64,000 nt of DNA from positions 11,985,072-12,049,071 of the forward strand of contig JAJEKV010000040.1 in NCBI GenBank assembly GCA_021234155.1, written 5' to 3'. This DNA is from Isoetes taiwanensis. Lineage: Eukaryota; Streptophyta; Lycopodiopsida; Isoetales; Isoetaceae. A program made the translations under genes and the position numbers. The notes under the pieces were generated by a model. The model searched no databases. It saw only the letters and a program-made list of their open reading frames with translations, and had not been told where the DNA came from. Below, piece by piece: positions 22,665 to 34,741 of the stretch (position 1 is the first letter of the stretch; the number at the start of each line of letters is the position of its first letter).

Positions 22665-23240
22665 TGATTAGGACCCGAACACGTGGTCCTCCCCACTCAT
22701 AGTGGAGTCGACCATGCCCTTTCCCTAGCCACCTCTACCTAACAAAAATAATAAGAAATGTGGGACTAGGGCCCGAACATCTGGTCCCCTCCACTCATGG
22801 TGGAGCCGACCATGTCCTTGCCCTAGCTACCTCTGGCTAAAACTGACAATGAACGTGAACTAAGGCCCGAACACCTGGTCCTCTCCACTCGCGGTGGAGC
22901 CGACCATGTCCTTGCCGTAGCCACCTCTACCTAAGAATGAGAAGAAAAGTGGACTTGGACCCGGACATCTGGTCCTCTCCACGCAAGACCCGGACCTTGA
23001 ACAAGCCACTACAATTTTATTTTAGACCTAACAAATAACAAGTCGAAGTCGACTTGAACCCGGATAAGTGATCCTCTCCACTCTAGGTGGAGCCGACCGT
23101 GCCCTTGAACAAGCCACTCCTTAACCTAGGAAAATAAAATTTGATCATAGCGGAAGTGGACTTCGAACCCGGGTACACATGGTCCTCTCCACTCTAGGTG
23201 GAGCCGACCCGTGCCCTTGAACAAGCCACTCCGTCAATTT
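22665..23240. repeat. Six degenerate ~95-110 bp tandem repeats with hairpin
   Basis: Units start near 22671, 22769, 22862, 22955, 23056 and 23167. Each carries ACCCGGACATCTGGTCCTCT-like sequence, then CTCCACTCTAGGTGGAGCC, in which CTCCAC and GTGGAG can pair as a 6-bp stem, then CCTTGAACAAGCCACT or a relative. The fourth unit has lost the hairpin. They lie upstream of the minus-strand CACTA gene and could be internal subterminal-like repeats or promoter-side repeats; function unknown. Confidence 0.75.
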
Positions 23241-23370
23241 TTTTTAACTTATTTAAAGCTATAAAAAAAATGCAAGTGTGATGAACTTACCAAATGAAGA
23301 ACGTGTGCAAACAAGATCCTGCCGGGCCCAAATAAAAAAGGACAGCTGCCAAACCTGCAACAAAAAGTTA

Positions 23371-23710
23371 AAAGAATAAGAACAAAAGAAGAAGAAGATC
23401 GAAAAAAATAAAAAAATTAAAGTGGAAAAAATAGAAAATCAAGAAAAGAAAAAAATAATCGAAGAAGAAGATAAGGGTGGGAGAAACAAGAGAAGGGGAG
23501 GAGAAGAAATAAGAGAAGGGAAAGAAGAGAAGAAAAGAAGAGAAATATGAAGAGAAATGAGAGAAGAAGAGAAGAAATGAGAGAAGAAGATAAGAAGAGA
23601 AGAAGAAGAAGAGAGAAGAAGAGAAGGAAAGAAGAGAAGGGAAGAAGAAAGGAAGGGGAAAGAATAGAAGAGAAGAAATGAGAGAAGAAGAAAAATGAAG
23701 AACACAAAAA
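23371..23710. repeat. ~340-bp polypurine tract (GA-rich)
   Basis: Nearly pure A/G on the plus strand, built from GAAGA, GAGAAG and AGAAGAAG blocks. The long minus-strand Ser/Leu/Phe open frame here is a product of the base composition. Tracts of this type can form triplex DNA. Confidence 0.85.
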
Positions 23711-24029
23711 ATCTAGGTTAGGCATGCACCTTTCAATCCAAAAAACCTATTCAATCTAAAAAATATGATGTACTAACCTTAGAATAGTTGCTTGCAGGTC
23801 GATCAGGGTAGTAGCGCCGCAGATCGCCCAAAAAGCTCGAAGAGGAAGCGAAAAGAAAAGGTGCGGGAAAGCCGGCCGCGCGCAGTTTCAAAAAATTACA
23901 GAACGTCGCATGCGACGTCCACGCGACGTATTTTGTTATAGCGACGTTATGGACTTTATATTTTTTTTTGACGTCTTTTTTAAATGTGATGCTCATTAAA
24001 GTTTGTCCCTAGGCTTATTTAGACAGTCC

Positions 24030-27000
24030 TGAGGCCTTCCCGAAGAGGGGCCCCTGAACGGAGGATCCAACGGTCGGATAGGGGAATCGGGCTCCGGGAG
24101 GGTGATCATTAGCCTGCGGCCCCCCGGGGGAGCGCTGCAAGAAAGGGCTGCCTCGGGAACTTTTTTGGATCCCGCCTCCTGGGGTCCGGACTCTCCCCTC
24201 TTGTGAGGGATCCCTGCAAGGTCCTGGCCTCGTTTGACTTGGGGGAGGGTGCCAGCTTGGTTGCCCCGCAACGGGCTGCCCTGACCGTTCTAATGCTAAC
24301 CCTTTGACCTAGACCTTCTCCGAAAATTCCAAAAATTGTGTGTGCTGGAGATGAATTAGGAATCCAGCTGGCAAAAAATCAGAATTTATTTTTGTACAAT
24401 GCATTAATTACGAATTTATGAATGTCTTGCCACTGCAAAACCGCCCCCCGACTTCTAATTGCCACATCGGGAGGACGACAGGCCTAAACTCCGTTCCGTC
24501 AGTTCCTATTGCTCCGCGTTCTCGGCCGCAGCTTCTCGGCCAGGTCGCAATTGCAACAGATCAAGACACGGCCCCCAAAACGCAAACCCTTCTAGAACCT
24601 GGCAATTCACAGGGTTTACATTTCGGAGGCCCTCTCCTTGTCAGATTTGGCCGGAACCTTGCGCCGTGACTTGATGTGGAGTGGGGGTGTTGACGCCAGA
24701 ACACGGACCCTAAAATCCCCCCGGAAGCTGCTTGCCCCGAATTTCCTCTCCCTAAGGCCCTGGGGACGGACGGGCGACCTCCCCTCTCCGGAACCACGAT
24801 TTGGCTCTGCCAATGGACTCAGAACGTCGACATTGCTCTAGGGACCAAGTTCTGTGGCCAGAAGACCAAAACTCGGCCCCCAAAACGCAAATCCTTCTAG
24901 AACCTGGCAACTCACAGGGTTTACGTTTTGGAGGCCCTCTCCTTGTCAGATTTGGCCGGGATCTTGCGCAGTGACTTGACGTGGAGTGGGGGTGTTGATG
25001 CCAGAGCATGGACCCTAAAATCCTCCCGGAAGCTGCTTGCCCCGAATTTCCTCTCCCTAAGGCCCTGGGGACGGACGGGCGACCTCCCCTCTCCGGAACC
25101 GCGATTTGGCTCTGCCAATGGACTCAGAACGTCGACATTGCCCTAGGGACCAAGTTTTGTGGCCAGAAGACCAAAACTCGGCCCCCAAAACGAAAATCCT
25201 TCTAGAACCTGGCAACTCAAAGGGTTTACGTTTTGGAGGCCCTCTCCTTGTCAGATTTGGCCGGGACCTTGCGCCGTGTCTTGACGTGGAGTGGGGGTGT
25301 TGACGCCAGAGCGGGGACCCTAAAATCCCCCCGAAAGCTGCTTGCCCCGAATTCAGTTCATTACAAGTTAATTATGCCATCCATGTCAAATAGCTTTAGG
25401 GAGCAGTCCGTTGAACAAGGGCATTCTCTCTATCCATATGCCTTGATACTGAAACACAACCATCATCACAAGCAACCAAATCTAACCCCCTCCAACCCCA
25501 GTAGTCTTTTTTTTTTTTCAGAATCATTTATCTTTATTCTAGTAGTTATGATGCTTTTCTGTAATCATTTATCTTCATTCTAATAGTTATGATGCTTATA
25601 TTCTCAATGCAATCTTAGACCAAGTATAACGTCCAGCCAGCCAAGGTCAACCCCAAGTACAACGATCCCACAAACTCCATTCCTTTGACCTTAGCTAACC
25701 CTTTGACCTGGACCTTCTCCGAAAATTCCGAAAATTGGGCTGTGTGCTGAAAATGAATTAGGAATCTAGCTGGCAAAAAATCAGAATTTATTTTAGGTAC
25801 AATGCATTAACTACTGAATTTATGAATGTCTTACACTTTGCAAAAGCGCCCCCGACTTCTACTTGCCACATCGGGGAGGAGGACAGGCCCAAACTCGCTC
25901 CGTCGGTTCCCCTTGCTCCGTATTCTCGGCTGCGGCTTCTCGGCCGGGTCCCAAGTGCAATGGACCAAGTCTCGGCCCCCAAAGCGCCAAACCCTTCTAG
26001 AACACGGCAACCCACGGGGTTTACGTTTGGAGGCCCTCTCCTTGTCGGATTCGGCGGGACCTTTTGCGTGACTTGGCGTGGGTGGGGGTGTTGGCCTTGA
26101 GGCGGGGACCCTAAAATCCCCAAAGCTGCTTGCCCCGAATTTCCCTCTCCCCAAGGCCCAGGGGGCGGGCCGGGCGACCTCCCCCTCTCGGAATCGCGTT
26201 TTGGCTCTGCCAATGGACTCGAAACGTCGACATTGCCACGGGGACCAAGTTCCGTGGCCGGAAGACCACCCGACCTCCAAGAAGCCAAAGTAGCTCACTT
26301 CCATCACACTCGTAGTCAATTGGCCTAGGATGTGGATGCGGGGACCGCGTCGTGGAGGGCGTGAGTGTTTCTTTCTTTTGCAAAACCGACCTTGTAAATT
26401 GCTCCCTAGGGTAATTTAGCCATTCAGGACGATTTGGTGGTCGATTTGCCATTCGGACCTCTTCGGTGCCGAACGACAAAACACTGCGGTTTATACAAGG
26501 CCCACCTCGGGGCGCCCTTGGTTTGACAAGTTCTCCCGGACCGATCTGGAATCTTTTGGGCCTTCCCGAAGAGGGGTCTCGAACGGAGGATCCAAGCGGT
26601 CGATAGGGGGAACGGGCTCGGGAGGGTGGTCATTAGCGTGCAGCCCGGGAGCGCTGCCAGGAAGGGCTGCCTCGGGAACTTTTTTGGATCCCGCCTCTTG
26701 GGGTCGGGACTCTCCCCTCTTGTGAGGGATCCCTGCAAGGTCCTGGCCTCGTTTGATTTGGGGAAGGGTACCCAGCTCGGTTGCTCCGCAACGGGCTGCC
26801 CCGACCATTCTAATGCTAACCCTTTGACCTAGACCTTCTCCAAAAATTTCGAAAAAATTGGGCTGTGTCTTTGGAGATGAATTAGGAATCCAGCTGGCAA
26901 AAAATCAGAATTTATTTTCGTACAATGCATTAATTGCGAATTTATGAATGTCTTGCCACTGCAAAAGCGCCCCCCGACTTCTACTTGCCACATCGGGAGG

Positions 27001-30000
27001 AGGACAGGCCCAAACTCTGCTCCATCAGTTCCCCTTGCTCCGTATTCTCGGTTGCGGCTTCGGCAGGTCCCAAGTTACAGTGCAACAGACCAAGTCTCGG
27101 CCCTCAAAAGCGCCAAACCCTTCGGAACACGGCAACCCACGGGGGTTTACGTTTGAGGCCCTCTCCTTGTCGGTCGGTAGGGACCTTGGCGCCGTGACTT
27201 GACGTGGAGTGGGGGGTGTTGGCCTTGAGCACGGACCCTAAAATCCCCCCGGAAGCTGCTTGCCCCGAATTTCCTCTCCCCAAGGCCCTGGGGACGGACG
27301 GGCGACCTCCCCTCTCCGGAATCGCGATTTGGCTCTGCCAATGGACTCAGAACGTCGACATTGCCCTGGGGACCAAGTTCCGTGGCCAGAAGACCACCCG
27401 ACCTCCAAGAAGCGCCAAAGTAGCTCACTTCCATCACACTCGTAGTCAATTGGCCTAGGATGTGGATGCGGGATACTGTCGTGGGGCGTGAGTGTTACTT
27501 TCTTTTGCAAAACCGACCTTGTAACTTGCTCCCTAGGGTAATTTCGCCATTCCGGACAATTTGGCAGGGTGGATTTGCCATTCCGGAGCCTCCTCGGTGC
27601 CCTAACGACAAAACACTGCGGTTTATACAAAGGCCCGGGGCGCCCAGCGGTTTGACAAGTTCTCGGGACGATCTGGAATCTTTTGGGCCTTCGAAGAGGG
27701 GCCCCCGAGCGGAGGATGGGAACCGGGCTCGGGAGGGTGGTCATTAAGCGTGCAGCCCCCAAACTCCGTTCCGTCGGGTTCCTATTGCTCTGCGTTCTCG
27801 TGGCGCGGCTTCCCCCGGCCAGGTCCCAATTGCAACAGACCAAGACACGGCCCCCAAAGCGCAAACCCTTCTAGAACACGGCAATTCCGGGGTTTACATT
27901 TGGGCCCTGAGCTTGGAGATTTGGCGGGACCCGGTGACTTGATGTGGGTGGGGGTGTTGGTGAACCACGGACCCTAAAATTAGCGTGAAGCCCCCAATTT
28001 CCTCTCCTAAGGGAGGGGACGTTCCTATTGACCTCCCTCTCTGGAACCACGATTTGGCTCTGCCAATGGACTCGAAGCGTCGACATTGCTCTAGGGACCA
28101 AGTGCATGGCGGAAGACAAAACTTCGGCCCCAAAGCGCCAAACCCTTCTAGAACACGGCAACTCACGGGTTTACGTTTTGGAGGCCCTCTCCTTGTCCCG
28201 ATTTGGCGGGACCTTTGGTGACTTGGCGTGGAGTGGGGGTGTTGGCCTTGAGAACACGGACCCTAAAATCCTCGGGAAGGCTGCTTGCCCCGAATTTCCT
28301 CTCCCTAAAGGCCACAGGGGCCGGACGGGCGACCTCCCTCTCCGGAACCGCGATTTGGCTCGCCAATGGACTCAGAACGTCGACATTGCCCTAGGGACCA
28401 AGTTCTGTGGCCAGAAGACCAAAACTCGGCCTCCAAAACGAAAACCCTTCTAGAACCTGGCAACTCACAGGGTTTACGTTTCGGAGGCCCTCTCCTTGTC
28501 AGATTTGGCCGGGACCTTGCCGTGTCTTGACGTGGAGTGGGGGTGTTGACGCTTGAGGCGGGGACCTAAAATCCCAAAGCTGCTTGCCCCGAATTCAGTT
28601 CATTACAAGTTAATTATGCCATCCATGTCAAATAGCTTTAGGGAGCAAATCCGGTTTGAACAAGGGCATTCTCTCTATCCATATGCCTTGATCTTCAAAA
28701 CACAACCATCATCACAAGCAACCAAATCTAACCCCCAAATCTGCGGTAGTCTTTTGCTTTTCTGTAATCATTTATCTTCATTCTAGTAGTTATGATGCTT
28801 TTCTGTAATCATTTATCTTCATTCTAATAGTTATGATGCTTATATTCTCAATGCAATCTTAGACCAAGTATAGCGTCCGCCAAGCCAAGGTCAACCCCAA
28901 GTACAACGATCCCACAAACTCCATTCCTTTGACCTTAGCTAACCCTTTGACCTATACCTTCTCGAAAATTTTGAAAATTGGGCTGTGGTTCGGAGATTAA
29001 TTAGGAATCCGGTGGCAAAAATTCAAATTTATTTTCGTACAAAAATTGCGAATTTATGAATGTCTTGCTGAAAAAGCGCCCCCCGACTTCTACTTGCCAC
29101 ATCGGGAGGAGGACAGGCCCAAACTCTGCTCCATCGGTTCCCCTTGCTCCGTATTCTCATTTGCGGCTTCTCGGCGGGTCCCAAGTCACCTTGAGACCAA
29201 GTCTCGGCCCTCAAAACGCAAAACCCTTCTAGAACACGGCAACCCACGGGGTTTACGTTTGAGGCCCCCTCCTTGTCGATTCGGTAGGGACCTTGGCCCG
29301 TGACTTGGCGTGGAGTGGGGGTGTTGGCCAGCGGACCAAAAATCCCAGGAAGTCGCTTGCCCGAATTTCCTCTCCCCAAGGCCACGGGGGCCGGGCCGGG
29401 CAACCTCCCCTCTCCGGAATCGCGATTTGGCTCGCCAATGGACTCTAACATCGACATTGCCACAGGGGACCAAGTTCGTGGCGGAAGACCACCCGACCTC
29501 AAGAAGCACCAAAGTAGCTCACTTTCGTAGTCAATTGGCCTAGGATGTGGATGCGGGGATCTTGTCGTGGAGGGCGTGAGTGTTTCTTTCTTTTGCAAAA
29601 CCGACCTTGTAAATTGCTCCCTAGGGTAATTTCGCCATTCTGGACGATTTGGCGGGGGTCGATTTGCCATTAGGAGCCTCTTGGTGCCGAACGACAAAAC
29701 ATCTGCGGTTTATACAAGGCCGACCTCGGGGCGCCCTTGGTTTGACAAGTTCTCGATTCCGATCTGGAATCTTTTGGGCCTTCCCGAAGAGGGGCCTCGA
29801 GCGGAGGATCCAACGGTCGGATAGGGGAACCGGGCTCGGGAGGGTGGTCATTAGCGTGACCCCGGGGGAGCCGCCAGGAAGGGCTGCCTCGGGGAACTTT
29901 TTTGGATCCCGCCTCTTGGGGGTGGGACTCTCCCCTCTTGTGAGGGATCCCCTGCAAGGTCCCGGCCTCGTTTGATTTGGGGAAGGGTACCAGCTCGGTT

Positions 30001-32371
30001 GTTCCACGCAACGGGCTGCCCCGACCATTCTAATGCTAACCCTTTGACCTAGACCTTCTCCAAAAATTTCGAAAAATTGGCGTGTGTTTGGAGATGAATT
30101 AGGAATCCGGTGGCAAAAAAATCAGAATTTATTTTCGTACAATGCATTAATTGCGAATTTATGAATGTCTTGCCACCGAAAAAGGCGCCCCCGACTTCTA
30201 CTTGCCACATCGGGAGGAGGACAGGCCCAAACTCTGCTCCATCGGTTCCCCTTGCTCCGTATTTCGGCTGCGGCTTCTCGGCCAGTCCCAAGTGCAATGG
30301 ACCAAGTCTCGCCCTCAAAACGCAAACCCTTCTAGAACACGGCAACCCGCGGGGTTTACGTTTGGAGGCCCTCTCCTTGTCGGTTGGCGGGACCTTGGCA
30401 GCGCGTGACTTGGCGTGGAGTGGGGGTGTTGGCCTTGAGCACGGACCCTAAAATCAGGAAGTCGCTTGCCCCGAATTTCCTCTCCCCAAGGGGGCCGGGA
30501 CCAGGCGACCTCCCTCTGGAATTGTGATTTGGCTCTGCCAATGGACTCGAAACGTCGACATTGCCCCTGGGGACCAAGTTCCGTGGCCAGAAGACCACAA
30601 TTGGCCTAGGATGTGGATGCGGGATACTGTCGTGGAGGGCGTGAGCGTTACTTTCTTTTGCAAAACCGACCTTGTAACTTGCTCCCTAGGGCAATTTCGC
30701 CCATTCGGACGATTTGGGGGTCGATTTGCCATTTAGGGCCTCCTCACCGAGCGACAAAACACTGCGGTTTATACAAGGCCGACCTCGGGATGCCCGTGGT
30801 TTGACAAGTTCTCCGGACCGATCTGGAATCTTTTGGGCCTTCAGAAGAGGGGCCCTGAGCGGAGGATCCAGCGGTGGGATAGGGGAAGGGCTCGGGGAGG
30901 GTGGTCATTAGCGTGCAGCCCCCCCCAAACTCCGTTAAAGTCGGTTCCTATTGCTCAGCGTTCTCGGCAGCGGCTACCGGCGTGTCCCAATTACCTTGAG
31001 ACCAAGACACGGCCCCAAAGCGCAAACCCTTCTAGAACACGGCAATTCCGCGGGGTTTACGTTTGGGAGGCCCTCTCCTTGTCGGATTTGGGCGGGACCT
31101 TGAGGGCCGTGACTTGATGTGGAGTGGGGTGTTGGTTGGCTGACGAACACCGGACCCTAAAATCCCCGGAAGCTGCTTGCCCCGGGTTTGACAATTTCCT
31201 CTCCCTAAGGCCACGGGGATGGGATGGGCGACCTCCCCTCTCGAAACCCACGATTTGGCTCTACGCCATGGACTCGAAGCGTCGACATTGCTCTAGGGAC
31301 CAAGTGCGCTTGATAAGCCCCGGGATGGAGCTACCTTCCTCCAAACTACTCATTTGGCTCTCGGCGGCGGGCTGTAGACCAAAACTCGGCCCCCAAAACG
31401 CAAACCCTTCTAGAACCTGGCAACTCACAGGGTTTACGTTTTGGAGGCCCTCTCCTTGTCAGATTTGGCCGGGACCTTGCGCAGTGACTTGACGTGGAGT
31501 GGGGGTGTTGACGCCAGAGCACGGACCCTAAAATCCTCCCGGAAGCTGCTTGCCCCGAATTTCCTCTCCCTAAGGCCCTGGGGACGGACGGGCGACCTCC
31601 CCTCTCCGGAACCGCGATTTGGCTCTGCCAATGGACTCAGAACGTCGACATTGCCCTAGGGACCAAGTTCTGTGGCCAGAAGACCACCCGACCTCCAAGA
31701 AGCACCAAAGTAGCTCACTCGTAGTCAATTGGCCTAGGATGTGGATGCGGGATACTGTCGTGGAGGGCGTGAGTGTTTCTTTCTTTTGCAAAACCGACCT
31801 TGTAAATTGCTCCCTAGGGTAATTTCGCCATTCCGGACGATTTGGCAGGGTCGATTTGCCATTCCGGAGCCTCTTCGGTGCCCGAACGACAAAACACTGC
31901 GGTTTATACAAGGCCGACCTCAGGACGCCCCGCGGTTTGACAAGTTCTCCCGTTCCGATCTGGAATCTTTTGGGCCTTCCCGAAGAGGGGCCTCTGAACG
32001 GAGGATCCAACGGTCAGATAGGGGAACCGGGCTCCGGGAGGGTGGTCATTAGCGTGCAGCCCCCCGGGGGAGCGCTGCCAGGAAGGGCTGCCTCGGGAAC
32101 TTTTTTGGATCCCGCCTCTTGGGGTCCGGACTCTCCCCTCTTGTGAGGGATCCCTGCAAGGTCCTGGCCTCGTTTGATTTGGGGAAGGGTACCAGCTCGG
32201 TTGCCCTGCAACGGGCTGCCCCGACCATTCTAATGCTAACCCTTTGACCTAGACCTTCTCCAAAAATTTCGAAAATTGGGCTGTGTGCTGGAGATGAATT
32301 AGGAATCCAGCTGGCAAAAAATCAGAATTTATTTTCGTACAATGCATTATTTGCGAATTTATGAATGTCTT
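24030..32371. repeat. GC-rich satellite array, ~1.1-kb unit (left block)
   Basis: Tandem repeat inside the CACTA element. An anchor reading GAATTTATGAATGTCTT recurs at about 24414, 25820, 26938, 29050, 30157 and 32354. Spacing is about 1.1 kb, with longer units of 1.4 and 2.1-2.2 kb. The longer units carry an extra ~305-bp sub-repeat (for example 24584, 24889, 25194; landmark AACCCTTCTAGAACCTGGCA) and, in two places, an AT-rich module (25355-25700, 28590-28940) starting TTCATTACAAGTTAATTATG. Open frames are not conserved between units, so it is not read as coding. The block ends at the Ty3 insertion site; 43842 continues the same unit. Confidence 0.88.
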
Positions 32372-32969
32372 TGTTAGTCCTGTGCCTCCTGGTACAGGAC
32401 ATTCATGCATACGACGGACCAGGTCAAGAACAAGGATCCACAGTCAGGCCAGGGTCAGTCGTCAAAGGCTCAGCAGAAGACCAAGTAGCAGACCACACAG
32501 TCAAAGGGCGCGCCTGCCGTCAAAAGGAGGCGCTCAGACAAGTGACGGCCCGTCACCGCCCGCGTCAGCGTCAGCGTGATTCTAGGCACTTCAAGAGGCA
32601 CCGCCAGCATTCCTGCAAATCAGGCCTCCTTCCAGGAGTCGGCACCGAGATCAGTCAGAGTGTCTATATTGGGCCAAAGGCCATTGTACTATATATATGA
32701 CTAGAGCTAGCACATGAGTTTTTAGATGAGTTTTGAGTCTTGTCTCATTTCAGTTTTCTCTCGGTTGCGAGAGCTCATGTATCGCCATCATTGATATCAA
32801 GGAAGCTTATCATTGGCTTATCATTGTTGTCTCATTGTTGTTGTTCCCTTTTCTCTTTCATTGTTTTCTTGCAAATCCCGCGTGACATAGTCCCCGGATT
32901 CTCCTGTTAGATCCACGGGTCCTCACAGAGGGCTGTCTTGCAGGAGTTCCCGAACCCAGACCCCAAACA
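32372..32969 (+). repeat. 5' LTR of the Ty3/gypsy element
   Basis: 598 bp, TGTTAG...AAACA. It carries a TATA stretch (ACTATATATATGA, 32688-32700) that probably positions transcription start. The last ~385 bp are almost identical to the 3' LTR, while the first ~210 bp differ by many small indels. Confidence 0.93.
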
Positions 32970-32970
32970 C

Positions 32971-32987
32971 TGTCGCCGCTGCCGGGT
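32971..32987 (+). other. Primer binding site, tRNA-Asp-like
   Basis: TGTCGCCGCTGCCGGGT starts 2 bases after the LTR. From memory, the plant tRNA-Asp PBS begins TGGCGCCGTTGCCGGGG; most positions agree. This is where the tRNA would prime minus-strand synthesis. Confidence 0.55.
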
Positions 32988-33016
32988 CTGATTCGACTTT
33001 CCTCTAGTCTGTCGCC

Positions 33017-34741
33017 ATGTCTGCCCGAAACTTCACGCCAGACGAACTTCTTTCCCAGACGGCGTCTCGCTTGGAGCGTCATCAGCGACGGGAAGTTGTT
33101 CGTGATATGTATGGATCTGCTTATGACATTGAGGGAGGCCACATTCGGTCTAGGGCTCAGTCGGCGCCACCCACCCCTCGTGTCATGTCTCGTCCAAATT
33201 CCCCGCCTCAAGCGTGCAAACATTGCTCACAGCCTCAGTCACCTCATCACTATCAGGAGCCCTATCAGGCTCCACCTTCTCAACCTTACTTTCATACCCC
33301 CGAACATGCCTACATCTATCATTCTTCTGGCCACACGCCTCTGCCTTCACAACCATCATCTCCACCGGGTGGGCAGGGATATCCACATGTCTCTTTTGCG
33401 CCTCCCCAAGAATTTCCCTTCCCTACATTTCCCACCGCTCTTCCTGTTTACAACCTTACCGACCTCAAAACCAATGCTCAGGTACCTTCAGTACCTCCCC
33501 CGCAGTCACCCCTTCATCAGGGTCCTTCAGGCACCATGCCACCACCAACTCCACCTCAATATAATCCCTATCCAGTTCCTGTCCAGCCAAGCACTTTCAC
33601 CTCTACCTTTCAGACCCTTAAGCTGACTTATCCCACCTTTGGCAACACGAAAGGCAAACCACTAGACCAAAGTGCTCAGGCCCACATGGAAGAATTTGAG
33701 GCTCTGGCTGTCCTAAATGGTCATGCACAACCTCAACTGAAATTCCACATCTTTTCCACCACCTTGCGTGGCTCTCCTCATCAATGGCTCATGTCCAACA
33801 AAAGCCACTGGAAACAAGATTGGTCCGAAATGAGAACTGCTTTTCTTTCTCACTATGGGACCACGGATGATGATCAACTTCATCTCAAGCAACTCAATGA
33901 CCTTCAACAAGAGCCCACGGAGTCCGCCCGGGATTTTGCAGATCGTCTTCACATTCTGCTCAGCAAACTCAAGGAGTACCCCACACAGAGCCAGATCTTG
34001 GTCTGGTTTCTCCAAGGACTTCCTCCAGCTATCCGACTCATGACTGAATACCTGCGCCCGAAGACTTTGGAGCAGGCTATCGACCTTGTCAATCACTCAG
34101 TCAATGTTTCCTCCCGTGGCGTGGCTCTTCAGGAGCTCCCTTTCATTCCTCCCGTCATGGTTCCACAGACTACTATCCAACCTCAACACGCCAATCCGCA
34201 GCGCAGTCAGATCTGGTGCCATATCTGCAAATATCAAGGCCACTTGGCGAATGAGTGCAACTCCACCAATGGCCCGCCTCATTGTAAAAGATGCAACATG
34301 TGCAATCATGCCACGGAAGAGTGCACTCGCACTCATCCTACACCTTTCTGCAACAAACTGGTTTATCAAGTGCAAACGACAACGCAGCAACAATCGCACT
34401 ATCAGCAGCCACCAATGCAGGCGCAACCCAGTCAACTCTATCAGCAACAGGAGCCACAACGGGGACCCAACACACGTCCTCCTTTTGATCCTTCTAAAGC
34501 TCAGTGTTATCACTGTCACGAATGGGGTCATACCACCACGGCATGTCTTCAACTTCCACAAGTTCAGGTACAGCTTCCTGGCACAAATCAGACCACCTCG
34601 GTCCGCCTCACGGCTTACCAACTCTGGATTGCCAACGGAAAACAAGGCCCGCGTCCTGTTCCAATCACGCTATCAACCAGCTCCTGCCAATCAACCTCAG
34701 ATGGATCAACAAGCACAGGAAGAAATTTTTCAGGCTCTTAA
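33017..34741 (+). CDS. gag: Ty3/gypsy Gag with three CCHC zinc knuckles
   Basis: 574 codons, open, starting 48 bases after the 5' LTR. Gag forms the virus-like particle in the cytoplasm and binds element RNA. Residues 1-200 are proline/glutamine/histidine-rich. A Retrotrans_gag domain lies at about 215-355 (HQWLMSNKSHWKQDW, FLSHYG, LHILLSKLKEY, WFLQGLPP). Three zinc knuckles of CX2CX4HX4C form follow: CHICKYQGHLANEC (about 401), CKRCNMCNHATEEC (about 423) and CYHCHEWGHTTTAC (about 497). Three knuckles is more than the usual one or two. After about 34660 the pol-like sequence continues in another frame, so the final 25-30 residues are probably an out-of-frame tail. It is the only long ORF of this element without an internal break. 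Confidence 0.85.
   Translation: MSARNFTPDELLSQTASRLERHQRREVVRDMYGSAYDIEGGHIRSRAQSAPPTPRVMSRPNSPPQACKHCSQPQSPHHYQEPYQAPPSQPYFHTPEHAYIYHSSGHTPLPSQPSSPPGGQGYPHVSFAPPQEFPFPTFPTALPVYNLTDLKTNAQVPSVPPPQSPLHQGPSGTMPPPTPPQYNPYPVPVQPSTFTSTFQTLKLTYPTFGNTKGKPLDQSAQAHMEEFEALAVLNGHAQPQLKFHIFSTTLRGSPHQWLMSNKSHWKQDWSEMRTAFLSHYGTTDDDQLHLKQLNDLQQEPTESARDFADRLHILLSKLKEYPTQSQILVWFLQGLPPAIRLMTEYLRPKTLEQAIDLVNHSVNVSSRGVALQELPFIPPVMVPQTTIQPQHANPQRSQIWCHICKYQGHLANECNSTNGPPHCKRCNMCNHATEECTRTHPTPFCNKLVYQVQTTTQQQSHYQQPPMQAQPSQLYQQQEPQRGPNTRPPFDPSKAQCYHCHEWGHTTTACLQLPQVQVQLPGTNQTTSVRLTAYQLWIANGKQGPRPVPITLSTSSCQSTSDGSTSTGRNFSGS

Noticed and set aside
23417..23725. Ser/Leu/Phe-rich protein on the minus strand
   Set aside because: It is the translation of a polypurine tract with no sequence complexity.
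23903..23960. Right end of a smaller (3.3-kb) CACTA element, because the palindrome and CGACGT motifs recur here
   Set aside because: No CACAACA-type inverted end or ATT follows; the only matching end is at 52490-52519.
34086..34650. First part of the 425-codon frame overlapping gag
   Set aside because: It is out of frame with the zinc knuckles of Gag; only the part after about 34650 reads as pol.
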